Made by a program: the position numbers and the translations under genes
The notes under the pieces: generated by a model
What the model was told of the DNA's origin: nothing
The model's input: only the letters and a program-made list of their open reading frames with translations
Database searches by the model: none
Shown here: positions 10,558-22,992 of the stretch, piece by piece
How positions within the stretch are numbered: the first letter of the stretch is position 1
Layout: every line of letters starts with the position of its first letter
Assembly (NCBI RefSeq): GCF_026151205.1
Contig: NW_026971830.1
Location: 1 to 34,872 of the forward strand
Direction of reading: 5' to 3'
Length of the DNA: 34,872 nt
From: Bolinopsis microptera
Lineage: Eukaryota; Ctenophora; Tentaculata; Lobata; Bolinopsidae

Positions 10558-12282
10558 ATTCTATAATCTCTTCTACTTTCTACGTTCTCTTCTTATCTCT
10601 AAATTCTCTTCTTCTTCTATTCTTCTTCTTCTGTATCTACTTCTTTCTTCCTTCTTCTTCTTCTAGTCTCTAATTCTCTTCTTTTCTAACTAACTTGAAT
10701 TTCTTCTTATCTTCTTCTTATTCTTACCTCTATGTCATCATATCTCTATTCTCTTAATTCCTAAATTCATTTCTCTCTGATCTGCTATTCTACTATCAGA
10801 ATTCTTTTCTTCTAATTTTCTTCTTTTCTTTTCTCTATCTTAATAAATTCTTCTTTCTCTATCTCTTCTATCTTCTTTTCTAAATCCTCTCTACCTTCTA
10901 ATTCTTCTACTTCTTCTATTCTCCTAACTTCTTTACTCTCTTTTCTTCTAATTCTTCTTTCTTATTCCTCTATCCTACTTTCTTTCTTCTTTTCTATCTC
11001 ATTCTCTTTCTTCTACAACTCTATTCTAAAAATTCTAAGCCTCTGCTTTAAAATTCTTTTCTAACGATCTTTCTCTTCTTCTATCTTCTACCCCCCTCCC
11101 TTCTTTCATCTTCACTATCTTTCTTCCTCTTTCTTCTACTACTTCTATAAATTCTACTAAATCTATTCTTCTTTCTTTCTATCTATCTTGTTCTTTTCTT
11201 CTCTTCTAATCTTTCTTCTATTCTTATTCTTCCTAACTCTTCCTCTCTTCTCTTATATTATCTCTTCCTAACTTAATCTCTATTCTCTTCTAATCTATCT
11301 ATCTGTAATCTTCTAACTTTCTTCTCATTCTTATTCATTCTTCTATCTTCTCTCTCTATCTTCTCTTCTCTTCTACTTCCTTTCTTCTTTCTTTCATTCT
11401 TTCTATCTATCTATCTTCCCTCTCTACTCTATTCTATTTTCTAATCCTGTCTTCTTCTTTCTACTCTAATTCTTCTTCATCTCCTTCTACTTCGTTCTAC
11501 TTCTTCTTCTTCTTCTTCTATTTAGTCTTTCTTTCTACGCTTATCATTCCTTCTTCTACTACTCTTCTAGCACTAAAAATTCTCATCTTTAAATCTTCTC
11601 TTCTATTCTACTTACTATCTGGTTACTTCTAATCTCCTTTCTTACTCCACTCTTCATTTCTGGCTGCTCTACTCTTCTTTCTTATCTTCTTCTAAATCTA
11701 TCCTCTTCTAATATTATTCTCTAGTCATTCTAATCTCTCTATTCTATCTAACTTACTACTTCTTTTCTAAAATCCTTCTTCTCTTTCTATTCTCTTCTGA
11801 AATTCTTCTTATCTTCTCTTCTCTTCTTCTTTCTTCTAAATTCTTCTATCTTTCTTTCTTCTAAACTCTGATTCTCTTAATTCTAACTACTCTTCTACTT
11901 CTCTATCCTCTTCTATCTACTATCTATTCTTCTCTTCTTCTTCAATCTTTCTTAAGTCTTCTATCTACTTTCTTACTTTCTTAAATCTATCTTCTTCTCT
12001 TCCTTCCTGCATTCTCAGTCTGCCTATTCATCTCTGTCTCTTCTCTCCTACTTCTAACTCTTTCTATTCTTCTTCTCTATTCTCTTTCTCTAGTTCTTCT
12101 TTCTCTTCTAATTCTCTTCTCTTTCACTGGTCTTCTTCTCTGCTTCTTCTTGTCTTCTTTCTACCTATCCTTTTTCTTTCCTCTAATCTCCTTCTTCTAA
12201 ACTATCTATTCTTCCTTCTTCTCTTCTTCTGTTCTTTGTCTTCTATTCTCTGCTTCTTCTGACTTCCTATCTCTACTCTTCT

Positions 12283-12310
12283 AAAAATTTTTTTCCCACC
12301 TTTTTCCCCC
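12283..12310 (+). repeat. homopolymer ladder (A5, T7, C3, A, C2, T5, C5)
   Basis: Five homopolymer blocks occur back to back within 28 bases, in a region where runs longer than three are uncommon. This may be a local assembly or basecalling scar, or a recombination junction between tract sections. Confidence 0.75.
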
Positions 12311-12902
12311 TTCTATTCTAATTCTTCTTCTCCTGTCTGTAATCTTTCTTCTCTTCTCTTTCTATTCTAACAATCTCCTTTCTCTTCTGACTAAACTTAT
12401 CATTCTCTACTTCTACATCTATCACTATTCTTCTCTATCTTCTTCTATCACTTCTTCTTCTTCTTTAAATCTCTTTTTCTATTCTAATTTCTATCTTCTT
12501 CTTCGATCTTCTTCTTTTCTGATTCTTCTTCTTTTGTCTATTCTATCTAATTCTTCTCTTTCTGCTCTAATCTGTCTTCTCTTCTCTTCACTTCTATAAC
12601 TACTCTTCTTCTTCTAATCTTTAAATTCTATTCTCAAAATACTCTTACACTATCTTGGTCTAATCTACTCTATCTCCTTCTAAATTCTTACCTTCTTCTT
12701 TCTTCTCTTTCTCTCTAAATCTAATCATCTTCTTCTAACGCTTTCTTCTACTATTCATGTCTTTACTTTCTTCTCTTTTCTAATCTTATCTTCTGATCTA
12801 TTCTTTCTCTATACTTCTAGATCTTCTATTCTCTCTAAAATTCTTATTCTACTCTCTTCTTTTCTACTTTTCTATTCTTTTCTTTTCTCTAGTCTCTTCT
12901 TC

Positions 12903-13080
12903 TAAAAATCTGTAATTCTATCTAAAGCTATAATCTTATTAACTATCTCTTACCTATCTTCTAAATTCTCTGTTTAGCTAATTCTTTTCTATCCTACTCT
13001 AGCTTTCTTGTCTAAAGCAGACTCTAAACTATTCTTTATCTTTGTTTCTAGATGTTCTTTGCTATATAACTAATGGTTCC
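12903..13080. other. diffuse island of higher sequence complexity
   Basis: Purines are more frequent here and less tied to the CTA word: CTGTAATTC, AAGCTATAATC, TTTAGCTAATTC, AAGCAGACTC, GATGTTC, GCTATATAAC and TAATGGTTCC. The 8-mer TCTAAAGC occurs twice, at 12921-12928 and 13011-13018, 90 bases apart. The island has no sharp edge and no coding frame. It could be a heavily eroded insertion overwritten by tract sequence. Confidence 0.4.
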
Positions 13081-13900
13081 TTTCCTCCTTTCTACTTCTT
13101 TTCCTACTAATTAAATAATCTTCCTACCTTAAATCTATCTTCTAAAATCTCTAACTTTCTTCTTCCTTTCTTCTTTCTCATACTTCATGGAAATCTTCGT
13201 CCTCTTCTAACTCCTCTTTTTTTTTTCTTCTTATCTATCTTCTTCATATCTAGAATCGCTATCTTGAAAAACCTCTTTTCTATTCTTCTCTTACTTCTCT
13301 TCTAATCTATCACTATATACTTACATCCTCTACCTTCTGTCTTTCTCTCTCCTACTATCTTTCTTCTCTTCTCAATCCCTACTCTACTTTCTCTCTATTC
13401 TCTCTACTTCTCTCTCTTCTTCTACTACATCTTCTAATCTCTGTACTTCTTCTTAAACTTCTATTCTAAACTCTCAATAATCTTCCTCCCCTTCTAAGTC
13501 TTCTTCTTTCTTCTTCTTTCTCTCTACTCACATCTCTTCTACATCTTCTCTGTTCTTCTACTACTATAATTCTTCTACTTTCTACACACTATCTATTCAT
13601 ACTAAAAATTCCTACCAGTATTTCAATCTTCATAACTCTCAATCTTCTTCTTCTTTCAACTCTTCTCTCTTCTCTATTCTTCAGCTAAACTCTACTTCTT
13701 AATTCTCTCTTTTATTCTATTCTATCTTAACTAATTCTCTTCCTCTTTCTCTCCTTCTTCTATGCTTTCCTCTATCTCTCCTCTCATCTACTAATCTTCT
13801 TATCTAGTTATACTACCTACTTCCATTCTCTTTCTTCTAAAAAAATCTATCTCTTCTCTTCATCTCATCTAACTACTCTATCTATCTAACTATACTTCAT
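13081..13900. repeat. polypyrimidine tract, segment 7
   Basis: T/C tract like the earlier segments, with a T10 run at 13217-13226. Towards the end CA-containing words (TCA, ACA, CAT) begin to increase, leading into the C/A-rich compartment. No gene seen. Confidence 0.85.
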
Positions 13901-16900
13901 ATTCTAACTGGCTTTATCTCTATCTACTCTCTCCTCTAAATACTTCTATTATCTTCACTAATCTAAAATCAATCTTATACTACCTTCACTTCTAGTCTAC
14001 TATCTCATACTAATTCAATCTTACAACCTATCACTCTTCTCTCTTATCCTTACTCCTCTTCTTCTCTATTCTACTACATTCATCTCCAATCACTAATCTG
14101 ATCTATCCTTTTCTATCAACTCATCTTCAAATCTTCATCAGTCTGTTCTACTTGCTTATCTAAAATCTACTACCTTACATGGAAATTCTATCTCTTCTTT
14201 CTCTACAACTAGCTAGCTCTCTAACTATTCCTGCTATCTCTTATTCTACTACGTCTGACTAAATCTCTTCTAAAATCACATCTGCCCTATTCTATCTATA
14301 CTACTCATCCTTCTAACTTTCTCTGAAAAATCTCACCTATCTTTCTAACTCCTTAAATGTCTTCTTGTGAATCTATTCTATCTAACTCTTCAAAACCTAT
14401 CTCTCAATATCTCCTAACTACTATCTACTCTAGTCTACAATCTCTAATCTTCTATCTATCAAATCCTCTTCAGAACTCTAACAAACTCCTTCATCAAAAC
14501 TTCTTTCTCCATCTACTTTATCTTCCTTCCCTTTCTCTATTCTCCAAAATCTTACTACTAAATGTAACTCTTCTCCTTGTCCTAATTCTGTGAATCCTCT
14601 CTTCTTCTTATCTTCTCTATCTATTCTACTCTTCTCTTCTAATTTCTACAAACTTTCTTCTATGCTTCTCTTCTATCTATTCTTCTATCTACTCTAGTCT
14701 TCTACTTCTAATTACTTATTCTCTTTCTCATCGTATATTCTTCTAAAACTAATTCCTATATTTCTTCTTTACCTCCTTTCTTCATTCTATCTATCTCTCT
14801 ATACTTCTTACTACATCTTCTAAACAACTCTCTCTAAAATTCTTTCTTTCTTCTACTATCTCATCTTCTAAAACATTCTCTTCTTACTAACATCTCCTTC
14901 ACTTCTAAAATTCTTCTTTCACTTTTTTCTCGTCTTCTTCTCCTTTCTCTAGACTTCTACTCTCAATCTTCTACTCTTCTTCTTCCTAAACTCTTCTGTC
15001 TTCTACTCTACCTCACAAACTCTATTCCTCTTCTGTCTCACATCTTCTTCTTTCTCAGTATCTAATCTTCTCATCTCTCTCAAATCTCACTTCTCCATAA
15101 TCTTACCTAACTTCTTCTTCTTCTCTATCACAGCAGGACTACTTCATCTCTCTATCATTCTTCTTCTCTTCTTCTATCAACTCTATCTTCTATCATATCT
15201 TCATCTAACCCCTCTAACTCTCTATATCTCTATCTCATCATCATCCCCATTCTTCTCTATCTAAATCTTCTCTAATCTCTTCTTCTTAACTCATCTACTT
15301 CTTATTCTATCTTTACTTCACATTCTCTTCTTCAATCTGCTCTTCTATCATCTCTTACCTCTTTCACTTCTCTCACTATCTCTGAACTACAATCTAATCT
15401 CTCTTCTCTCAACTCTAATCTCTACTTCTCTTCATCTCTTCTAACTATTCTCTAATACTATCATCATCTCCTCACACTACTTCTCAATCTCACACTCTCA
15501 CTACTCATCTCATACACCTACAACCAACAACTCAAATCTTTCTCTACTAGAACATCTCTACTCCTCATGACACTACTCTAATCTCTGCTCTTCTCTCAAT
15601 CTTCTTCTCCTACTCTCTAACTCACTCTTCTAATCTTCTACTCACATCACTTCTAACTTCATTCTTCATATCAACTCTCTCTCACTTCACTATCTCTTAA
15701 TCTAATCAACTCAAATATCATCTCTTCTCACCTCAAATCAATCATCTGTCTCTTCTTCTCTCTCTATGCACCAACACTCTCTCTACTCCTCTCTCTTCTA
15801 AACTCAATCTAATCTCTCAAAATCTTCTACTCTCTCTACACACTCAGACCACTAACTTTCACTATCTGTGTGGCACTCTCTTCCTTGCTCTTCTTCTCTG
15901 CGATCTGGATCACTCATCAAATCTTCTACAAATCTACTAATCTCTACAACTCCTCTCTCTCTCACATCTATCCTCTCTAATCACTTCTACTCTTCTGAAC
16001 TCTCTTCTCATCTACTACTAACTTCTTCAATCTTCTCTCTATCTTCTTCTATCTCTTCCTCAATCAATCTCTATCTCAGCTACCTTCTCTCTATCTCGAT
16101 CAAACAACGAAGCTTCTGTCCTTCTCTATCTAGCTCTCTATCTCTTCCACTAATCTCTGACATCTATCTTCTTCACTTGCTCTTCTACTCTTCACTCTTC
16201 TCTTCTCAATCTACTTCTCACTTCTTCTTCTCTAAAATACAACCAACTCTCAAATCTCTCTTCTCATATCTACATCATCACTTCATCACTCTACTTCTTC
16301 TCTAATCTTCTTCTCTCATCTCTCTCTACTCTCTTCTTCTTCTCTTCTACTCTACTACTCTTCTTCAATACTTCTTCTGTCTCTTAACTTCTTCTTCTCT
16401 CTTCTTACTCACTCTCTCTTCATATCTTCTTCAACTCTCTCTAACTTCACTCGTATCTCACAAACTCTACATCAACTAACTCAATCACTACAAATCCAAA
16501 AATACTCTATTCGACTCTCACTCAACAACTTCAACTATCAATCTTACTTCTCTCTCAAAACTCTATCTACTCTAACTATTCTAATCTTCTCTCTTAATCC
16601 TTCATCACTTCTCTAATCTGCACTGTCTCTACTATACTAGCTCTTAATCTTCTCATCTAACTTCACTCTTCACATCTCATCTTCTGTACTCTTCTCTTAA
16701 ACTCTTAATCAGCAAAAAAACTCTACAAACTACTACTATCTCTATCTATCCAACTTCTCTAATCTTCTCAACCTCTTCTTCCTCTACTTCTCTAACTACT
16801 CTACTCTTCTAAATCCTTCAGAACTACTAATATCTTCTATCTCTCTCTGAATCTCACTCTACACACTTCTCTACTTCTTCTTCTGACAGCTATCTCAATC

Positions 16901-19253
16901 TCTTTCTCCAAACTCAACTTCACTTTCTTCTCTCACTTCTACCACTTCCTTCTCTTCTATCTTCATCACATCTTATCTCACACTATCTATCTATCTCACT
17001 CACTCTACTACTCTGCTTCTTTCGTCTTCCCTTCGATCTTCCTTCTTCATCTATCAAAACACTTCTCTCTTCTTCTTCTTCTCTCATCTATCATCTTTCA
17101 ATACAACAAACTAACCTCTATCACTCTCTCTTCAACTACCTCACTTCTATCTTTCTCTCTACTAACTATCTTTCTTTCCATCCACACACTCTTCTTCTCT
17201 TCTTAAATACCAACAATCAATCCTCACTATCTCTATCTAAACTCTGATCACTTACTCTACTCTTCTCTATCTTCTATCTACTCTATTCTATCTTCTCTAC
17301 TCTCACTTCTCTCCTTCTAATCTCTACTCTTTCTTCTCTCTTCTCTTCTAATCTCTACACTCTAAAATCTTCACTCTCTACTCTCTACTGTCTCTCTTCT
17401 TCTACATATCAATCTCTTCACCATCACTCATCTTTCTACTCTCTATCTTCTAAACTACTCTCCACTTACTCAAATCTAAATCTTCTCTTCTCTATCTCTA
17501 TCTTCTTCTACACTCCTTACACCGATCAATCACTCTCTCTCTCTCTCTTCTCACTCTAATCTAACTACTATCTCACACATCTTCTTCTTCACTCTTCTCT
17601 TCTTCTTCTCTCTCTACTTAATCTATCTTCTCTAAATCTTCTTACATTCTTCTCTTCTCTAATCAAAACTATCTTCAACCTCATCTCTCATTCTCTACTT
17701 CTTCAACTCTCTTCTAATCTTCTTCTCTATATCTTCTTCTTCCATCTCTCTTCCAGACTTCATCTCTTCCTTCTTCTTATCTGCATCATCTCTATCTCTC
17801 TAACTATCTAACTTCATCTTCTACTACTTCCAACACATCATACTTACAATACTCTCTATCTATATCCTTCTTCTTTCTCTAGCTTTCCACTTCTCCTATC
17901 ACTCACCTTCCTTCTTCTCTCTTCATACTTAGCTCTCTCACTCCTACTGTCTTCCTCTAATCTACATCTTACTCATTCCTAAATCTTTCTCTATCTCTAC
18001 TACATCTCCTAAATCTCTCTTTTCTATCTTCTCTCTCAACACTATCTTCAATCTTATCTTCTAATCTTCTTCTTCTCTCTCTCTAAACATTCTATCTCTA
18101 TCATCTTCTACTAACTATCTTCTAAATCTACTTCTATCTAACACTACACACTTCTCATTCAACTATCTCTCACTCCATCGCACTCTTCTTTCTTCTCTCT
18201 CTACTATCACTACTCACTGCTCACTCTAACTAACTACTTCTCTCTCTATCATCTATCTACTAATCTATCTATCTTCTCATCTCTTCTCTACTCTAATAAA
18301 TCTAATCTTCTATCTTCTACATCTCTCAATCTCTACTTAATCTATCACTTCTTACTCATCTCTCGATTCATCTCATAATCTCACTCATCTCACTCTCACA
18401 CACACCATACTCAACACACTCAACCTTCACAGACAACACACAACATCCTACACACTACAACTACACTATTCATACTTCCTACACACAAACTCAAGCACTT
18501 ACACCTACACATCTCTCTCTCTCTTCTCTCAAACTAAACATTCTAACATCTACTCTCTATCCTCTCTCTATCATATCATCTATCTTCAATCTACTACTAA
18601 TCTACACACACTCTCAACTTCTTAAAATCTCACTTCTAACTTACTCTCTTCTAATCTGACACTCACAACTACACACAAATCTCAAAATCCAATCCATTCA
18701 AACTATCTCTTCTCTTCTACTCTATCTTCTTCTGTATACTTCCACTTCTCCTACATACCCCTTGTACACTTCTCTACTCAAATCTTACCTAATCTAAACA
18801 CATCTCTCTCCTTCTTCACTACTCAACTCATCTCTCTTCTCAATCTCACAACTCTAATCTCTTACAACATCTTCTCTATCACACTCTCACAAACACTCAG
18901 AGATCACTGATCTTCTCACTACATCAATCTTCATCACTCTATCACAAACTAACTCACAACCTCTATTCTAACTCTCTTCTCACCTTCTCCAACAATCTTC
19001 TATACAACTACTACAACACCTCTTCTTGTCACAAACTCTTTCTTCCTTCCACATCACAACAACGTCTTCTAACATCTACTATCAACATATCTAACACTCC
19101 AGACACCTCTCTACTCTCAATCAATCTAAACTTCTCCACAATCAAACTTACTCTCTCATCTACCTCTTCTCTCTTCACAAATCTTCACTGTTCTCTCTTT
19201 TCTACTACCTAACTTAACTTCTATCTCTATCTAATCTTCTAGGATACTACTCG
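13901..19253. repeat. C- and A-enriched pyrimidine tract (TCA/ACA/CTA words)
   Basis: Base use changes: T falls, C and A rise, G is rare, and TCA, ACA, CAC and CAA words appear among the usual TCTC/TTC ones. The left edge is gradual (about 13.9 kb); the right edge is sharp. Open frames at 14357-14593 and 15868-16305 are Ser/Leu/Thr/Ile-rich and nearly lack residues encoded by GNN codons (Ala, Gly, Val, Asp, Glu), so I treat them as chance. No RNA gene or element seen in these 5.3 kb. Confidence 0.85.
18391..18510. repeat. CA-rich core of the C/A-enriched compartment
   Basis: CACACACC, AACACACT, GACAACACACAAC and ACACACAAAC words dominate. The 60 bases at 18421-18480 hold 23 A, 23 C, 13 T and 1 G, far from the T/C texture elsewhere. 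It grades into ordinary tract on both sides. It may be a degenerate (CA)n microsatellite inside the larger tract. Confidence 0.75.
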
Positions 19254-19845
19254 CTCTTCTACTAACTTCAAATCTTCTTCTCTCTCTACAATCTCTCCTC
19301 ACACATCACTTCTCTCTCTCTCTCCTCTCTTCTTCTTTCCCTATCTTTCTTTCTTCTTCACCTTCTTATTTCTTCTTCTCTATCTATCTTTCTTCTATCT
19401 TCTTCTTCTTCTATCTCTATCTATTCTCTTCCTACTTCTTCTTTTCTCTCTTCTTCTCTTCACTCTTATCTTCTACTATCTTATCTTTTCTCCTCTTTTC
19501 TTTCTCTTCTTCTCTCTTCTTCTATCTTCTTCTATCTCTTCTTTCTATCTCTCTTCTCTTTCCTTTCTATCTTCTTTCTCTTCTCTCCTTCTTCTCTCTT
19601 CTTATTCTATCTCTCTATATCTCTTTTTCTTCTTCTCTCTACTATCTTCTTCTTCTTCTTCATCTCTTCTCTATCTTCTTCTCTCTTTCTTATCTTCTTC
19701 TCTATATCTTTCTTATCTTTCTTCTTTTCTCTTCTCTCTTCTCTTCCTTTCTATCTTTCTTCTATCTACTTTCTTTCTCTTCTTATCTACTTCTCTCTCT
19801 ATCTTCTTCTTTCTCTATCTCTAACTCTTCTTCTATCTACTACTA
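19254..19845. repeat. G-free TTC/TCT/TCTA block
   Basis: No G occurs on the + strand across 592 bases. A is limited and sits mostly in CTA. TTCTTC, TCTCTTCT and CTATCT words dominate. The block begins where the C/A-rich compartment ends and stops where the more complex T-rich compartment begins (first G in CTAGCTATTCTG). It looks more homogeneous, as if younger, than what surrounds it. Confidence 0.8.
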
Positions 19846-20621
19846 GCTATTCTGTAAATCAACTTTTCTTCTTTATCTTCTTTCTATAAGTTATCTAGCT
19901 TGCTCTTATCTATGGATCTCTGCTCAAACTTCTTAGTCTTCTTCTATCTTACTCTACTCATCTTCTCTCTTTCTTAATCTTCATTTCTTCTCTCTCCTCT
20001 CTAATTCTTTCTCGTCTTCTATCTTTCTCTAAACTCTTCTTCTTTAATATTCTAACTATTCAAACTACTATCTTCTTCTACTTCTGTTTCTTTCTTCAAG
20101 ATCTACTCCTCTAACTCTCTCTAACTCTTATTCTCTATCATCTACTTATGTCACCTTATGATTCTACTCTACTACTCAGTGTTCTTAATAATACTTACTT
20201 CTTTTCTCTTCTGACTCTAATCTGTCTAATATCTCTTCTCTAACAATCTTTTCTGCTGTCTCTGTACTTTTCTCTCTAACTTGAAATATTCTATTTCTCT
20301 TGTCTACTCTATCTCTAGGTCTAATCTCTTTCTACTTTCTTATAAACTTCTCTACTCTAGTCTCTAACTCTTCTTTCTCTCTTCTTACTTGCTATTCACT
20401 TTCTTCTGTTCCACTTTTTGAAAACTCTTCGTACTCTCCCTCTGCTACTAATAACTTCTTCCTTGCTCTTACTTTTAACTCTATCTTCTTCTCTCTGTCC
20501 TTCTTCTTCCTCTTCTGCTACCCCCCTTCTAATACTCTCTCCTTCTCTTCTCTTCTTACTTTCTATAAATTCTAACACTCTATTCTTCAACTTCTTCTTC
20601 TAAGAGCTATTTCTAGTGCTC

Positions 20622-20689
20622 TAGTGAATATTAGTCTCACTAACTCTAAGCGACTCTTCTTCTTGACACTAAATTCTCTTCGAATTTAG
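20622..20689. other. paired hairpins in a mixed-base island
   Basis: Two stem-loops lie within 68 bases. TAGTGA (20622-20627) pairs with TCACTA (20637-20642) over a 9-base loop. CTAAATTC (20669-20676) pairs perfectly with GAATTTAG (20682-20689) over the 5-base loop TCTTC. A direct repeat CTAGTG lies at 20613-20618 and 20621-20626. The surrounding 100 bases have more purines than average. No promoter or gene is attached, so a terminator role cannot be argued. Confidence 0.6.
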
Positions 20690-22978
20690 ATTGTTTTCTC
20701 TACTATTCTTCTAACTGTCTTATCTCATATAATCTATTTCTCTTCCTTCTCTTCTAACTTTCTCTTTCTGTATCTATTATCTAATTGATTCTCTGATCTT
20801 AAACTATTTTCTAGTATCTTATCTTTATATACTTCTCCTTCTTCTCGCAACTAAACAATTTTCTTCTCATCTGATAGTTCTTCTTTCTTCATAACTTACT
20901 TTCTATTCTCTACACCTATCTTTCTCTTCTATCTTCAAGCTTCCTCTATTCAATTTCTCTCTCTCTATAATCTTTTTTTATCTTCTTCTAAGTCTCACTA
21001 CTATCTTCTTTCTTCTGATCTTCTGTTTTCTTTGACTTTCTCTCTTCTCTACTAAGTATTTCTCTATTAATAATCTTTTAAGCTGAATCTTCTGTCTGTC
21101 TAACTATGCTCTCTCTTCTTTTTTCTCTTTTCTCCTATTACTCTTTCCTTCTTTCTCCTATCTGCTCTCTATCTTCTATCTACTTTATCTGTCTCTTTCT
21201 AGTTTCTAATCTTAATCTTCTAGAACTCTATCTCTGATTACTCTTCTTTTTCTCTCTTCTTTCTATCGTGAGCTGTTCTTTCTTCTATCTTAAATCCTAA
21301 TCTTTGTATTTGTCTCTTCTGAAAATTCTAAAATTCTTTCTATCTAACTATTAATCTTAAATTCTCTACTACTCTTTCTTTCTTACTTCTCTAAGTGCCT
21401 ACTAACTTGAGTTTTCCTCCTCTCTCTTCTTCTATCTACTTCTTCTTCGACTTCTGCATTATTCTATCTTTTCCATATTTTCTTTTCTATTCTACTAGTT
21501 TATCTACTCTTCTTTAATCTCTATCTGCTCTTGCTCTTAATTTCTGGCTATAACTCTTCTACCTCTAAGCTTATTGTTAATTGTTTCTGAGATATAATTA
21601 AACTCTATAGGTCTCTTTCTACTACTCTTCTTCTATATCTTCCTCTCTAATTCTCTCTTTTCTATAATTCTTCTTAAGAAATTAAATCTGCTTCTTATCC
21701 TTGTCCTCCGTTTTTCTACTTTCTCTACTAAATCTATCATTTCTATCTATTTCTTTTCTCTCTAAATCTCTTTCTTCTTCTAACTACTATCTTTCTTCTA
21801 AAACTGCTTATCTATGGATCTAGTCTAATTCTTTTCTCTACTATTGTCTTCTTTAATCTCTACATTATTACTCTGAAAGATCTCTGATCAAGTCTCTGGC
21901 TCTATATATCCTCTGTACTCTCTTCTATCTCTATCTCTTCTTATCTTCTTCTACTATTTTTCTTTCTTTCTATTCTTATCTTTCTCTTCTTAATAAACTA
22001 TCTTCTCTACTCTAATCTACTAATTCTTTTCTGCATCTTCTATCGTTACTTTTCTAATTTCTTTTCAGAGCTATTTCTTCTCTATCTGTTGTTCTATCAT
22101 AACTTCTATTCCAAACCTATTCTTCTCTTCTAAGCTCAACTTCTTCAATGAGATTCTCCTACCAATCTAAATTTAATCTTCACTCTTTCTTCTATTCTTT
22201 CTCATCTACTCATAAATACTACTTCTATCTATTCTCTATATTACTTCTTTTATCTTTCTTCTTCTAGTCTACTACTATCTTACTTAAGAATTTAACTTCT
22301 AAACAACTTCTGCTCTACTTATCTCTCTATATTCTCTTTCTTTTATCTCTTCTCTACTTCTCTTTTCTCTTCTTAAACTATCTTCCCTTCTGATCTATCT
22401 CTTTCCTCTAAAGTCTCTCTTCTATGATCTCTTTCTGAACTTATCTCTTCTAAAAATTCTCCTTCTGCTTATCTCTACGCTTCTGGTGTCTTTCTTCTAC
22501 TCTCGTGTAATCCTTCTTATTACTGTCTACTTACTTACTCTACGCTCTCTAAGGGCTCTCTATTTCTTCTCTCAGACTATCTTCTAACTATCTCTTCTTT
22601 TCTATCTAATTTCTTAAATTCTAATTTCTTTTTAAAACTTCTTTCTACTCTAACTAATTTGAGATTCTCTATTCTTCTAATCTACTACTAAACTCAAATC
22701 TCTTCTTGGAAGTCACAAATCACTTCTCTGGCACATCTTTTTCTATCTCTTTCTTCTATTCTACTCTACATCAAATACTTTCTATTCTTCTAATCTTCTA
22801 TAAATAATCTACTCTTTAGTCTCTTCTTTCTCTTCTAATCTTTTCTACTACTGATCTTCTTAATCTATCTTTATTTTCTCTAACTATCTAATCTCTTTCT
22901 TCTATAGAATCTATAAAAGAATAATATCTCTTCCTTCTTTCTTCTTCATAATCTCTCTGCCTACCTCTAGTAAATATC

Positions 22979-22992
22979 ATACAGACATGTAT
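22979..22992. other. small inverted repeat ATACA-GACA-TGTAT
   Basis: Two 5-base arms with a 4-base loop sit in a short purine-containing patch (about 22966-23010). Weak and possibly chance; recorded because arms with purines are scarce here. Confidence 0.35.

Larger units (their letters stand above)
8901..12902. repeat. polypyrimidine tract, segment 6
   Basis: About 4 kb of T/C words with CTA/CTAA interruptions and low G. Open frames at 9568-9786 and 10084-10311 are low-complexity Ser/Leu products of the tract. Local features are a short palindrome at 10544-10557, a C6-T-C3 run at 11091-11100 and a homopolymer ladder at 12283-12310. No gene seen. Confidence 0.88.

Noticed and set aside
15868-16305. 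145-codon frame in the C/A-rich compartment, the most protein-like of the long frames
   Set aside because: Starts at GTG, is dominated by Ser and Leu, and almost lacks residues from GNN codons. No family resemblance. Better explained by TAA words falling in other frames.
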